From the NCBI RefSeq assembly GCF_900108855.1, contig NZ_FNXY01000001.1, positions 496,001 through 560,000 on the forward strand: 64,000 bases of DNA, written 5' to 3'. This DNA comes from Dyadobacter koreensis (GTDB lineage Bacteria > Bacteroidota > Bacteroidia > Cytophagales > Spirosomataceae). Positions within the stretch are counted from its first letter, which is position 1; each line of letters opens with the position of its first letter. The notes beneath the pieces were generated by a model that saw only the letters and a program-made list of their open reading frames with translations, was not told where the DNA came from and ran no database searches. The position numbers and the translations under genes were made by a program. This document shows positions 8,928 to 18,761 of the stretch, one piece after another.

Positions 8928-10040
8928 TTATACAGGTTTCCCTGCGGCGGCCGTCCTTAAAATATCGCAAATATTATCTTCGAACGAATCGATTGTAAAG
9001 AGCTGCGAAAATCTTTCCTGCCCAGCTTTTCCCATATTTTGGCGAACATGCGGATTCTGAATTAAATAGCCTATTTTCTCAGCTAACGCAGCGGCATCCT
9101 TCTGCGGCACCAAATAACCTGTTTCTCCATTCACAACAATATCTGGTATTCCGCCTTCTGGACATGATATTACTGCCAAACCACTTTGCATCGCTTCCAG
9201 AATAACCAGCGGAAATGCTTCGAAATGATAAAAGGTAGGGAAGACCAGTACATCCGAGTTTGATAGAAAATCCCTTTTATCCTGGTCATATTTCGGTCCA
9301 TGAGCGAACGCCGTGCCATCCAGATCGAAATCGGAAACTTTTTGGGAAAATTGTTCTGGCGTAATATCAGTCCAGCCTCCCACAAAATTACACTCGAACA
9401 AATACCCCTGCTGTTTAACAATCCGGCATGCTTCCAGCAACACCAGCATCCCTTTGGACTGCATCAGATTTCCTAAAAAAAGCAGACGGCAGATGTCTTT
9501 ATCAGACCTTTCCGCTGTGGATGTCAATTGATTTTTAGGTATTCCATTGGCGCAGAAAAATACATTTTCAGCCGGCGCATAGTTCTTCACATCGTAGTAA
9601 AGACTCTTTGATAAAAGTATACTGTAGGATTTGTTGAAAACAAAACGGTAAAGAGCATCTGTCAAAACCGATTTACCACTCAAACCCACGCCCTTATTAT
9701 GAAAATGATAAATGATTTTTTTCTCGAACATTTTCAGGATGCCAACAACCATCAGGTCTTTGTAGAAACCAGGACCGCTTGCAGTCAGCGTAACATAACA
9801 AAGGTCATAGTTTTTCCTGGAAAGAGCGTTTACAACATCTGCTTGTATCTTTAACAACTTTATTATTTTGCCCGCTCCTGCCCCGCCAATTTCATTTAGG
9901 CTTGTCGATGTAGAAAGATTTATATAATCCGCTTCGAATGCAGCATTGATCTTGGCGCTCTCTTTGATAAATTTTCCCACCATGGCAGCGCCATGAACTG
10001 GCGGGGGCACGTGCATAATAAACAAAATACGAGGTTTCAT
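8928..10040 (-). CDS. Glycosyltransferase family 4
   Basis: A 370-residue GT-B retaining glycosyltransferase, cytoplasmic or at the inner membrane face. The N-terminal Rossmann half begins RILFIMHVPPPVHGAAM. The donor-binding half shows LLFLGNLMQSKGM and the EX7E motif in HFEAFPLVILEAM, followed by GLAVISCPEGGIPDIV. Sugar and linkage cannot be read from the sequence. It is the last gene of the minus-strand exopolysaccharide run, 37 bases after the beta-helix gene. Confidence 0.85.
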   Translation of the reverse strand: MKPRILFIMHVPPPVHGAAMVGKFIKESAKINAAFEADYINLSTSTSLNEIGGAGAGKIIKLLKIQADVVNALSRKNYDLCYVTLTASGPGFYKDLMVVGILKMFEKKIIYHFHNKGVGLSGKSVLTDALYRFVFNKSYSILLSKSLYYDVKNYAPAENVFFCANGIPKNQLTSTAERSDKDICRLLFLGNLMQSKGMLVLLEACRIVKQQGYLFECNFVGGWTDITPEQFSQKVSDFDLDGTAFAHGPKYDQDKRDFLSNSDVLVFPTFYHFEAFPLVILEAMQSGLAVISCPEGGIPDIVVNGETGYLVPQKDAAALAEKIGYLIQNPHVRQNMGKAGQERFSQLFTIDSFEDNICDILRTAAAGKPV

Positions 10041-10077
10041 AAGCTGTGTCCCTGGCCGGGATAGACATCAAGGGGGT

Positions 10078-12204
10078 TTATTTATTGATTTTAAGTTCTC
10101 CTTCGGTACTAAGTCTGAATTCAGTGGGATAGGTATCTGATGTGACAACATGCCCTTTGTTGATCAGTACGGTTTCATTTGACTTGGGCGTCTGGCCGCC
10201 AGACCAAATACTCGGATCACTCCAATGACCCGATGCAATGCTTTCAATAAGCCCGGTTACAGGATTCTTGATCAGTACCAGCCCTGCATACGGAGCTAGC
10301 TGAAACCTTGATGAATATTTCTTGTTGGTCACATCGGCATAATTCCCATCCAGCGCTACGGAAGATTCGTTGATGGAGTTGTTGTAATCAAACCGGAAAT
10401 TACTTTCCTGATCGGTCGTAACCAACGACTTGGATGAGCCCGCATCCTGACGGTATTGCTGAATCCAGTCAGACAGCGAGATATTGGCCTGGCCGCCGCC
10501 AGCATACTCGCGCTGAATTGTAATAGTATTTGCATCATTGATAGGCCGGGCATAGGTATTCTTGTCAAAAGAGCCATATTGTGAGGGATCATCATTGAAA
10601 TACATATGCACGTACATAGCCGACTGCGAGGCCAATTTGGCTAGAAACACATTATTTTTAACGGTCAGATTTCTTACAAAAAGATCTTTGAAACTATGAA
10701 TAAGCAGTACTCTTGCAAAATCATACACCAGGTTGTTAGTGATATGGTGATCACTTGTGCCATTGACGAAAATTCCCGCCCAGGGGCCATGAGCGATCAC
10801 GTTATTGTCAATTTGAGTATCCTTACTGCCCCCGTCAAGGTAGATACCTGCGGCCTTACCATATGCCTCCCAGTAACTTGACTCTGCTCCCTGATAAGCT
10901 CCAACTGCGTTTAATACAATGTTATTTTTGATCTTTCTGTTTGTTCCCCTTGAATTGAATGTATAAATACCTCCACCATCATCTTTGATTTTGCAAAAAT
11001 GGTCGACAAAATTGTTTTCGACCAGCACATCGTCGCCCGAGCCAGAGAAATTAATACCGTTAAATCCTGTGCTGATTACAGAACAGTTTCGGATTGTTGT
11101 TCCTGTTCCATAGACGGAGATAGCTTCCTGAGCTGTATCGCCTGAGCGTCCCGCGCCGGCAATTATCCCAATGTTGGTGGTCCGGACCCCATCGATTGTG
11201 ACCGCTGAACCGTTGTTCTCAATCCATATCCCGTTATTGAGTACTTCGCTTACAGATCCTCCATTGATGGTAATGGCAGAAACATCGATCCCATACACAC
11301 CGTTACCGCCGTGATTTTTAAAGTTACAATTATTAAAGGTAACATTGCGGGCCCCTACCAAATAGACGCCATCGGTATTGCTGCCTTCAAAATCTATATT
11401 GTTGATCGTAATATTATTTTGAGAATTAATCACAAAATTTCTCGCCAGCGTGCTCACCTGAACCGTTTTTCCCTCAGGCGATCCTGATGCTGAATAAAGG
11501 TAAAGACGTTTGGCGTTTTTATCGTAAAACCATTCCCCCTCTTTACTGAGCGTACCAAGGTGAGCTTGTATAAAAAAACCATTGCCGTCAACGGGACTAT
11601 AAGTCATATTGTTGCCGTAATGATTGTTAGCACTGTAGCTGAGTTGATTGGACGAGCGGGAGGAAATCACATGACGATCAATGATCCATCGATCCTTTCG
11701 AATTACGATCTCAGCGCCGGCCGGATCAAAGGGTATACCGCTTACAGTCTCACCGGAGAGAGCAGAATTCCCCTCATGCGAAGTATATTTAAGATAACCT
11801 GCATCTGGATATCTACCCATTGACCGGACCACGCCATCAACGGTCACCATATTCAGCGATTCAACATCCAGCGTGGTATAATAGATATTGCCAGTGGCTT
11901 TTGACCAAACTCCTAGCTGCTTAAACCCACTAATAACCGGATTTGCGCCCTCTCCATAGGCGTCAAAAGTAAAATTCGAATTTTCTGCGGAAAGCGTTCC
12001 GTAAAACACATCTCCTCTTTTGAAAAGAACCGTACTTCCGGTCGTAAAGGAAGCCTTGAGTTTCTCAAAGCTCCAAGCATCCTGATCGCTCAACCCTGAA
12101 CCGTTGCCCCCCGAAGCCTTGACATAATAGGTAGCCGACTGCGCAGCATGAAAGCACAGGACAGCAAAAAAAAGCAAAACTGATTTCATTTTCAGGTTTT
12201 TCAT
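10078..12204 (-). CDS. Secreted right-handed beta-helix protein
   Basis: A 708-residue exported protein. The signal peptide (SVLLFFAVLCFHAAQSA) is followed by TYYVKASGGNGSG, the usual opening of parallel beta-helix (pectate-lyase-like) proteins. Many NN-x-x-I/V helix turns follow between about residues 250 and 560 (for example ITINNIDFEGSN, VTFNNCNFKNHGGNG, VLVENNFVDH). The C-terminus (SGHWSDPSIWSGGQTPKSN, VLINKGHVV) resembles a G8-type strand module. Such folds in exopolysaccharide loci act as lyases, hydrolases or epimerases on the polymer (compare AlgG/AlgL-like roles). No catalytic set is recognisable, so the activity is unassigned. A second ATG six codons in is an alternative start. Confidence 0.8.
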   Translation of the reverse strand: MKNLKMKSVLLFFAVLCFHAAQSATYYVKASGGNGSGLSDQDAWSFEKLKASFTTGSTVLFKRGDVFYGTLSAENSNFTFDAYGEGANPVISGFKQLGVWSKATGNIYYTTLDVESLNMVTVDGVVRSMGRYPDAGYLKYTSHEGNSALSGETVSGIPFDPAGAEIVIRKDRWIIDRHVISSRSSNQLSYSANNHYGNNMTYSPVDGNGFFIQAHLGTLSKEGEWFYDKNAKRLYLYSASGSPEGKTVQVSTLARNFVINSQNNITINNIDFEGSNTDGVYLVGARNVTFNNCNFKNHGGNGVYGIDVSAITINGGSVSEVLNNGIWIENNGSAVTIDGVRTTNIGIIAGAGRSGDTAQEAISVYGTGTTIRNCSVISTGFNGINFSGSGDDVLVENNFVDHFCKIKDDGGGIYTFNSRGTNRKIKNNIVLNAVGAYQGAESSYWEAYGKAAGIYLDGGSKDTQIDNNVIAHGPWAGIFVNGTSDHHITNNLVYDFARVLLIHSFKDLFVRNLTVKNNVFLAKLASQSAMYVHMYFNDDPSQYGSFDKNTYARPINDANTITIQREYAGGGQANISLSDWIQQYRQDAGSSKSLVTTDQESNFRFDYNNSINESSVALDGNYADVTNKKYSSRFQLAPYAGLVLIKNPVTGLIESIASGHWSDPSIWSGGQTPKSNETVLINKGHVVTSDTYPTEFRLSTEGELKINK

Positions 12205-12381
12205 AACGATGTACGTTGATATTTGTGTTCTTATTATTTTTTACTTTGCTACCCCTCGAATCCTCCCTCAAAACTTTCAATACTACCTGGCAGCAGGGAC
12301 AAATAAATGAAAAAACAAATACTGAACTTGAAAGATCAGCTGGTGATCAAAGGGTAACAACCGGTTACTTAACAGACTGTC

Positions 12382-13440
12382 CTACAGCAACTTTCTGTTA
12401 AAAAAACGCAGTACCGGAGACTCCACGAATCGAAAAATGAGCACCCCTCCGGCAATAGTAAACAAAAATAGAATGAAAATCAGAGACTGAAGTATCAACG
12501 AATTGTAAATATGCAATTTCTCGACTATAATCCTGAAAAGTCTAAACAAAGTACTAAGAAATATCAAATGCGATAGATAAATAGAGTACGATGCCTCTCC
12601 GACCAAAAGAAGTATCGCCGGGTAACGGAATTGCCGGGTAATGTCTATAATAACCACTCTGTAAATGATCAGTGACATCACAATCGCCAGCACCATAATA
12701 CCATGCGGCCTGAGTAGAATATGCGGATAGTCCGGAACCAAGCATAACAGGGACAAGACCAATGCTACTGCCCATATCCATACATTAAGGTGATACGATT
12801 TTAGAATTAAATACGCTACAAAACAGCCGCACAGGAATGCGACAATTCTTTCATTTAGCAGTATAATATTGGGTATACAAATAAGCTCTGACAAAAACAT
12901 CTTGAGCAGAACCGCTGCAAGCCATACGAAAAAGATATACTTGGCCGTTTTCAGGCCAGTCATGATACAGATGAAAAACGTTATGTAAAAGATCACTTCA
13001 TAGGCTAATGACCAAGCTACGGGTAGGAAAAAGTTAGGCTGAACCGGCAGCAGCAGATAAGAATACACTATAAAACACCATTCCTGAGCGGATCTAAAAT
13101 CCATGTTGTGGTCCAGATGGTTGGTCTTGCCGTCTAATAGAAAAATTAATAAAAGATAAACTGTGGCAATAATCCAGTAGAACGGGTAGATTCTTATAAA
13201 ACGCTTTTTAAGAAATGTAGTTTGATTGGAACAATGTATAAGATCTTTGAAATGAACATACGTGATGATAAATCCACTCAATACAAAAAAGAAATCCACA
13301 CCGATATAACCCTGAAAAAAAATATCACCCAAAAAAGAAGTATGAAAATAAGGACGGGTCGAGCCGCTTATATGACAAAGTACTACCAGCATTGCCGCAA
13401 ATCCTCTGAAAATTTGCAGTAACTCCAACTTCTTTTTCAT
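12382..13440 (-). CDS. Acyltransferase family 3 (O-acyltransferase)
   Basis: A 352-residue polytopic membrane protein of the OafA/NodX type, which moves acyl (usually acetyl) groups onto sugars of surface polysaccharides. It begins KLELLQIFRGFAAMLVVLCH, the typical first helix with the conserved R-G-x-A and the His of the family. FFVLSGFIITY and KRFIRIYPFYW then follow, both family landmarks, with about ten hydrophobic segments in all. Position among glycosyltransferases suggests O-acetylation of the repeat unit. About 90 bases separate it from the upstream GT4 and 177 from the downstream beta-helix gene, so separate promoters are possible. Confidence 0.85.
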   Translation of the reverse strand: MKKKLELLQIFRGFAAMLVVLCHISGSTRPYFHTSFLGDIFFQGYIGVDFFFVLSGFIITYVHFKDLIHCSNQTTFLKKRFIRIYPFYWIIATVYLLLIFLLDGKTNHLDHNMDFRSAQEWCFIVYSYLLLPVQPNFFLPVAWSLAYEVIFYITFFICIMTGLKTAKYIFFVWLAAVLLKMFLSELICIPNIILLNERIVAFLCGCFVAYLILKSYHLNVWIWAVALVLSLLCLVPDYPHILLRPHGIMVLAIVMSLIIYRVVIIDITRQFRYPAILLLVGEASYSIYLSHLIFLSTLFRLFRIIVEKLHIYNSLILQSLIFILFLFTIAGGVLIFRFVESPVLRFFNRKLL

Positions 13441-13529
13441 AAATATCTACTTTTCATACACAAAAATTAAAGTGCTGAATTTTCTGCCATTGAACAATAT
13501 TGCGGTATGATCATTTAATCTTCACAACA

Positions 13530-14663
13530 TCAGCTGTATGAGAGTTTGCTCCATTCGCTAACCAGATCTTCTTTGAAGCTGGTCATTAATGATGGTTTTT
13601 CCTGCAGATCAGTATCTTTGACCCTGGGAAGCAGATCTATAAAGCTGCGTAACCCTTTAAGGGTGCTTTCTTCTGACAGCGGATCAAAAAGTTGTCCGCT
13701 TTGCTCGCTAATCAGATAAGATGCTCCTGCATATTTAGAGCAGAAAACGTTCAGTCCGAAAATAAGCGCTTCGTTGACCACCGCACCGAAAGGTTCAAAC
13801 GTGCTGGGCAGCACAAACCCTGATGCGCACAGATACCAGGCATTCAGCGCTTCCCCTTCGAATCTTCCGGGCAAAATAACTTTATTTTGCAAACCATGGT
13901 TTTGAATATGTTGTCTGATATTTTCCTTTTGCTGCCCCTCGCCCACCAGCACAAGCACCAGATCCGGATGAGCCAAAAGAACAGGATACGTGTGTTCTAT
14001 AAATCCGGCCAGTCCTTTTTCGGCAATAAAGCGGCCAACAAATAACAAGACTTTTTTCCCGGTCAGATCATATTGTCTGACATAATCAGCGGCGATCGCT
14101 TCAAGTCTGGAACTATCTGCCCTGAGCCTTTCGGGCGCCTGGAGTATTGGAGAAACAATCACCTGGTCATCCTTTAAGCTGAAGGAAGTCTGATAAAACC
14201 GGGCAACTTCTTTTGACAATACAACCAAATAATCCAGGCGTTTGACACTGTATTTGCGTGCATAATAACGCAGTTTGGTCTGCACGTGAAGGCAAATATC
14301 AATGCTGTCATCGATTGTGGAGCCTATCTTTTGCTTGATTACACCCAGCCCCTTCAAAAGCAGTAAATACTGCGTGGTAAAAGAGTATTCGTATCCAAAA
14401 ATGATATCCGGATTCGCCCGCCGGATTGTTTTCAGCATTCCGTACCGAATAGCTCTGTCCTTTGATCCTGCGGGCCCGTTTAACAAATAGGAATGTTTGA
14501 AATGCAGCTGTGAACGAAGTTTTTGCTGGTCAAATTTATGGTCTCGCACATTGTCAAAAATAAAGACAACTTCCAGGTCAAAAAGCTCCCCCATCTCATT
14601 AAACTGATCAATCCGGTAGGGAGCCAGTGCAGGATGGAACATTAAAACTTTAAGCTTGCTCAT
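13530..14663 (-). CDS. Glycosyltransferase family 4
   Basis: A 377-residue GT-B glycosyltransferase. The N-terminus KVLMFHPALAPYRIDQFNEM is typical of GT4 enzymes whose acceptor is lipid-linked. The C-terminal half has LLFVGRFIAEKGLAGFI, LVLVGEGQQ, LPGRFEG and the EX7E donor motif in TFEPFGAVVNEAL. It would add one sugar of the repeat unit; donor and linkage unknown. It lies between the serine-acetyltransferase-like gene and the acyltransferase in the minus-strand operon. Confidence 0.85.
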   Translation of the reverse strand: MSKLKVLMFHPALAPYRIDQFNEMGELFDLEVVFIFDNVRDHKFDQQKLRSQLHFKHSYLLNGPAGSKDRAIRYGMLKTIRRANPDIIFGYEYSFTTQYLLLLKGLGVIKQKIGSTIDDSIDICLHVQTKLRYYARKYSVKRLDYLVVLSKEVARFYQTSFSLKDDQVIVSPILQAPERLRADSSRLEAIAADYVRQYDLTGKKVLLFVGRFIAEKGLAGFIEHTYPVLLAHPDLVLVLVGEGQQKENIRQHIQNHGLQNKVILPGRFEGEALNAWYLCASGFVLPSTFEPFGAVVNEALIFGLNVFCSKYAGASYLISEQSGQLFDPLSEESTLKGLRSFIDLLPRVKDTDLQEKPSLMTSFKEDLVSEWSKLSYS

Positions 14664-14728
14664 ATCGGTTCAGGGAAAATCAATGCTCAAAATCTGGTTA
14701 ATATGTGATCATCAGTGGCTTTATATAA

Positions 14729-15409
14729 TCAAAGCGGAATATCAACGCGTACTCCATTTTGTTTCACTATGCGGGCAGGCGAACCAATCACTGTACAATT
14801 CGAAGGCACATCCTTGACTACCACTGCGTTTGCTCCAATAATAACATTATCACCAATGGTTATTCCGCCTACCACCACAGCGCCTGTGCACACCATGACA
14901 TTGTTCCCTATGACCGGCCGCTGCTCTCCTCCCAGCCTGTTCGTGCCCAGGGTAACGTGATGATAGCAGACAAAATAATCACCAATGCTTTCTGCATTCA
15001 GAAAGCTGGATGTGTTATGAATAAAAAGTGCTGTCTTGCCAAGCGGCATACTGCCCGGAATGTCAAGCGTCCGGTCCTCCGGTAAAATCCATTTAAAAAA
15101 GTATTTGATATTACCGATCCTGTGATAAAAAAGGTTTCTATACTGCCTTGCAAAAACCAGGGATAAAATCAAATTCTTAACCGTTGCTGTATCTGATAGA
15201 ATCAGTTTTTTATTGGAATGAAACGCAAATACGATAAGGTGCGGAATAACGGTAATAAAGCGAATCGCTAAAATCAAAAGATGATAGCAGAGCTTCATTT
15301 TGCTGCCATTATCTGAGAGATCTACAAAATAAATATGCTTGTCATGGTGCTGCGGGTCCCGATCCGTATCAATTGGAAATCTCGATGCAAAGGTGGCTGG
15401 TTCAGACAT
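14729..15409 (-). CDS. Serine acetyltransferase-like hexapeptide-repeat transferase
   Basis: A 226-residue left-handed beta-helix acyltransferase. Residues from about 125 on carry hexapeptide repeats ([LIV]-G-x4): IHNTSSFLNAESIGDYFV, CYHHVTLGTNRLGG, PVIGNNVMVCTGAVVVGG, ITIGDNVIIGANAVVVKDV, ending with the standard PSNCTVIGSPARIV. The helical N-terminal part is short and lacks a full CysE domain, so a sugar or peptide O/N-acetyltransferase within polysaccharide synthesis is more likely than cysteine synthesis. It overlaps the upstream GT2 gene by 8 bases, showing tight coupling. Confidence 0.8.
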   Translation of the reverse strand: MSEPATFASRFPIDTDRDPQHHDKHIYFVDLSDNGSKMKLCYHLLILAIRFITVIPHLIVFAFHSNKKLILSDTATVKNLILSLVFARQYRNLFYHRIGNIKYFFKWILPEDRTLDIPGSMPLGKTALFIHNTSSFLNAESIGDYFVCYHHVTLGTNRLGGEQRPVIGNNVMVCTGAVVVGGITIGDNVIIGANAVVVKDVPSNCTVIGSPARIVKQNGVRVDIPL

Positions 15410-16226
15410 TGGTATCTTTCATTTTATATAACTCTCTTTTATAGAGCCGCCTTAGAAACCTTACTGCAAAACCAGCATAAATGTGCGCTTTAAACGAAGC
15501 CTTCGGAAACCTGCTGATAAACCCTGACATTGCCGGATGAGCCCTTTTAACAACCGTTAAATGCTCGTGCATATAGCGCTTGAAAAGCTTGGAATTGTGA
15601 TCTCCCGAGGACTTGCTGTCTTTGTGCCATCTGAAAATTGAAAGGTCCTTCTCAATGACATAGAACGGGTACTGCGCAGCGATCCGGTAAAACCACTCAG
15701 CATCCATAATCATCTGGTACTCTTCGTTCAAAAAACCGATATCAGTCAAGATACTTCTTCTTAAAAAAGTACTGGGTTGAAAAATGGACATCATACAATG
15801 TTTTTCCTGAAACCTGGAGATGTTAGGATATTTCCTCTCATATACCTCCCCTTTATAATCCATAAACAGGCCGTTACCTACCACTACGTTCGCCTGCGGA
15901 TTTTTTTCAAAGAATTCTGTCACGGCCTGGATTGCTCCCTTGCAGTAGACATCATCGCTATTGATCCAGGCTATAATGTCACCGCTAGCCATTGCAAACC
16001 CCTTGTTGATCGCATGCGTTTGTCCGTTGTCCTTCTCACTTACCCAGTATTTCAGTCTGTCTTCATACCTTTTGATCACCTCAACCGTGTTGTCAGTCGA
16101 ACCTCCGTCGATGATAACATATTCAAGATTGTCATATTCCTGATCAAGGACAGACTGGATGGTCTCCTCGATAAATTGACCCTGATTGTAAGAGGGCGTT
16201 ACAATGGATACTTTTAAGTTATTCAT
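15402..16226 (-). CDS. Glycosyltransferase family 2
   Basis: A 274-residue GT-A inverting glycosyltransferase. The nucleotide-binding start VSIVTPSYNQGQFIEETIQS, VIIDGGSTDNT and the DXD-type metal site in IIAWINSDDVY are clear. The acceptor part contains FLNEEYQMIMDAEWFYR, the ED-type region typical of the family. No membrane segments. It overlaps the GT4 upstream by 4 bases and the acetyltransferase downstream by 8, so these three genes are translationally coupled. Donor sugar not predictable. Confidence 0.88.
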   Translation of the reverse strand: MNNLKVSIVTPSYNQGQFIEETIQSVLDQEYDNLEYVIIDGGSTDNTVEVIKRYEDRLKYWVSEKDNGQTHAINKGFAMASGDIIAWINSDDVYCKGAIQAVTEFFEKNPQANVVVGNGLFMDYKGEVYERKYPNISRFQEKHCMMSIFQPSTFLRRSILTDIGFLNEEYQMIMDAEWFYRIAAQYPFYVIEKDLSIFRWHKDSKSSGDHNSKLFKRYMHEHLTVVKRAHPAMSGFISRFPKASFKAHIYAGFAVRFLRRLYKRELYKMKDTNV

Positions 16227-17497
16227 ATTTCTATTTTATTTACCAATGAATAAATCTCCTTATATACATCAATAATTTCGTTTGCAACCTTCTTGGGATC
16301 ATGCCTTTCAAGCGCTGTTTGCCTGGCATTTTGCCCGTACCAACGACTCTTTTCAAAATCTTCTGCAAGCTCTTTGATCGCTCCGGCAAGAGAATAGGAA
16401 TCACCATCCTGCACCAGCATTCCCTGCAGGCCATTTTCCAGCATTGAATCGGTTCCGCCGGCAAAAGTTGCAACCACCGGCATTCCCAGAAGCATCGCTT
16501 CACAAAGGCTGTTAGGACTGTTTTCGATATGACTTACCTGGCAATACAGATCCGCATCACATAATATGTCAACCAGTTCTGATTCTGTTTTACTCCCTAG
16601 AAAAGTGATACCGTTTGCTGAATAATCCTTTTTTAACCAGCGCTGCACCATCTGGGGATATTTGCCCGATTCGGTCTGGCCAACCACCAGCCACTGAAAA
16701 TCAAAGTTATGGCAAGTAAGTATCGCAGCCGTTTTAAGAACTGATTCCAGGCCTTTGTATAGCCCGCCGCTCATTGTAGTAACGATTTTTATCGTCGGAC
16801 TGAACGCCTGCTTTTTCCACTCATGGCGGTAAAAGCTGTTTCGCATAATTTCGTTTCCAACAAAATACAGGCTCTTTGGCGCCAGTATTCGTGTTGCTCT
16901 TTTATCCCAGCTGGTACGTCCGATCACAAAGCGGGCTGGTTTAAGCATTTCAACTTCTCTTTTTGCCCATTTTGAAAACAAAAAGAAGTTATTCCGGACA
17001 GAGTCTACCAACAATTTCGAGCTTAAATTCTCCTTTGAAGATGCCACATTGTAAGGAATACCGGAGAAAAATTTCTCCCTGTAAGGCGTCAGAAGGCTCT
17101 GTATGGAAAAGACAACCGGAAGCTGTACGTACTTTTGAATCAGACCAAAATTATCCTCAGTACCATGAATATGGATCACATCCGGACGCACAGTTTCTAT
17201 CACCTTTACAAGTTTCTCAATATAGCGCTCATCCCTGTTTGACTGATAGGCTTCTAGCCGGTCGAGCAGTTTAGCTAGCTTAGTCTGGCCCCGGCCGCGG
17301 GAAACCGGATAATACTGAACCGATTTATACTCAAAAGGGTCCATTTTACCGTTGTAATAAAAACTGACAGACAGATCAATAAAGGGATCATGCTTGACCT
17401 GTTGCTCCAGAGCAGCTAACCAACCCGCTGTAAACGAACCGGGTGTCAACTTCTCTGCAGCTCCGCAGGGTGTGATGGCAAACCAAAGTATTCTCAC
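16223..17497 (-). CDS. Glycosyltransferase family 4
   Basis: A 424-residue GT-B glycosyltransferase with a GTG start at 17497 (VRILWFAITPCGAA). Features: VIHIHGTEDNFGLIQ in the acceptor half, IKIVTTMSGGLYKGLESVL and ITFLGSKTE in the donor half, and the EX7E site in HIENSPNSLCEAMLLGMPVVA. The pattern is that of GT4 enzymes making exopolysaccharide repeat units. It starts 9 bases after the Wzy-like gene and overlaps the GT2 gene, so it sits mid-operon. Confidence 0.85.
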   Translation of the reverse strand: MRILWFAITPCGAAEKLTPGSFTAGWLAALEQQVKHDPFIDLSVSFYYNGKMDPFEYKSVQYYPVSRGRGQTKLAKLLDRLEAYQSNRDERYIEKLVKVIETVRPDVIHIHGTEDNFGLIQKYVQLPVVFSIQSLLTPYREKFFSGIPYNVASSKENLSSKLLVDSVRNNFFLFSKWAKREVEMLKPARFVIGRTSWDKRATRILAPKSLYFVGNEIMRNSFYRHEWKKQAFSPTIKIVTTMSGGLYKGLESVLKTAAILTCHNFDFQWLVVGQTESGKYPQMVQRWLKKDYSANGITFLGSKTESELVDILCDADLYCQVSHIENSPNSLCEAMLLGMPVVATFAGGTDSMLENGLQGMLVQDGDSYSLAGAIKELAEDFEKSRWYGQNARQTALERHDPKKVANEIIDVYKEIYSLVNKIEI

Positions 17498-17506
17498 GTT
17501 GGATGA

Positions 17507-18739
17507 TTAGTTATAGGCTAAGTGCAATTTTATTTCCGTGTCAGAGCACATGCGAAACTCTTTGGACTGACAGTAAAAAACACAAATCCAAAGCACGATG
17601 TATTCAAAATTAAAAGCGGGCAAACCAAAAGGCAGCAAAAAAATAATGTGGGCAACAAGATAGAAAGCCATGCCTTTTGTCAAAATGTTATTCGAGCGGA
17701 AAAAGCCAAGATAAGCCGACTGCAAAACCAAAAAGCAAAAAAGTCCCAGGTAAAGAATCCCGCCCTTGAGTATCAAATGCAGATACCCAGTTTCAATCAT
17801 TCCCCTGTTTACATTTGACATATCAAAAATCGGGCAATAATAAGTTCCGTTCAGTCCACGCCCTATGATCCAGTCAAGCGATTCGCCCTGGAAACTGTAA
17901 TAGAAATATTCCTCAACACCGGTTCTTGTATCTTCTTCAAGCCGGGCCAGAAAAAGGGCGAAAGTCGAGCCGGCATACACATTAAACAACAGCACAGCAA
18001 ACGTTATGACTACGGTCACAATGCCTAATTTGAGCAGTTTTGACGCTCCTTTGGACGCGGCAATATTGAGTATAAAAGCAAACAGAACGATCAGCAAATA
18101 CATAAACAGATTACCTCGCCGTGCCGAATAAAGCGCAAGAAAAACGCAGGTAAACATCGTAAAATAAGCCATGACCCGGTATTTCACGGAAATAAACTCA
18201 GAGCAAAGGATCATAAACGATGACGCAAAAAGATACTGAAGCGGAATATAAATAATGCCGATGTATGTCTGATAGTCCTCGACATCGATATCTTCATTGG
18301 CCTGGAAAATCTGTTTGTAATTGAGCACCAAAAGCACAATCCCGATAATACCCTGAACGAAGGTGAATTTAAAAACACTGCTAAGAGTTACCTGCCCAAA
18401 GCCCAAAAACACGATTAACGGGGTAATAAATGACAGCCAGGTATACCGGTTGATCAACGAGTAACCATCCGAGGAAAACGTTTCCCTGCTCACAAACGGG
18501 CGAATCAAAATGATCGCAGTCCAAAGAAGGAATAAAATAAAAATCACCAGCATCATGCCGCCAAACGGCTTTTGAAACTGAATCTGAAACACGGCATTAT
18601 AAAATATAATAATCAGCCCCACACCGCATAACAGATAGCAGAGTGCTTTGGAGCTATCAAAGAACATTCCTCCCAGCGCATGCAGGATGAAACCTACCAT
18701 TACCCAGTCAAAAGGCGTCAACTTTTTTAAATCAAACAT
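17507..18739 (-). CDS. O-antigen/exopolysaccharide polymerase (Wzy-like)
   Basis: A 410-residue polytopic membrane protein, starting at the ATG at 18739 (MFDLKKLTPFDW). A TTG eleven codons earlier overlaps the upstream gene and is less likely. About eleven or twelve hydrophobic helices are visible, with a larger outside loop near residues 280-320 (SLDWIIGRGLNGTYYCPIFD) as in Wzy/WaaL proteins. Sequence conservation in this class is low, so assignment rests on topology, loop position and the gene's place between wzx, glycosyltransferases and wzc. Role: joining lipid-linked repeat units in the periplasm. Confidence 0.75.
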   Translation of the reverse strand: MFDLKKLTPFDWVMVGFILHALGGMFFDSSKALCYLLCGVGLIIIFYNAVFQIQFQKPFGGMMLVIFILFLLWTAIILIRPFVSRETFSSDGYSLINRYTWLSFITPLIVFLGFGQVTLSSVFKFTFVQGIIGIVLLVLNYKQIFQANEDIDVEDYQTYIGIIYIPLQYLFASSFMILCSEFISVKYRVMAYFTMFTCVFLALYSARRGNLFMYLLIVLFAFILNIAASKGASKLLKLGIVTVVITFAVLLFNVYAGSTFALFLARLEEDTRTGVEEYFYYSFQGESLDWIIGRGLNGTYYCPIFDMSNVNRGMIETGYLHLILKGGILYLGLFCFLVLQSAYLGFFRSNNILTKGMAFYLVAHIIFLLPFGLPAFNFEYIVLWICVFYCQSKEFRMCSDTEIKLHLAYN

Positions 18740-18761
18740 ATATACAGTAGCAAGTGTGCTG

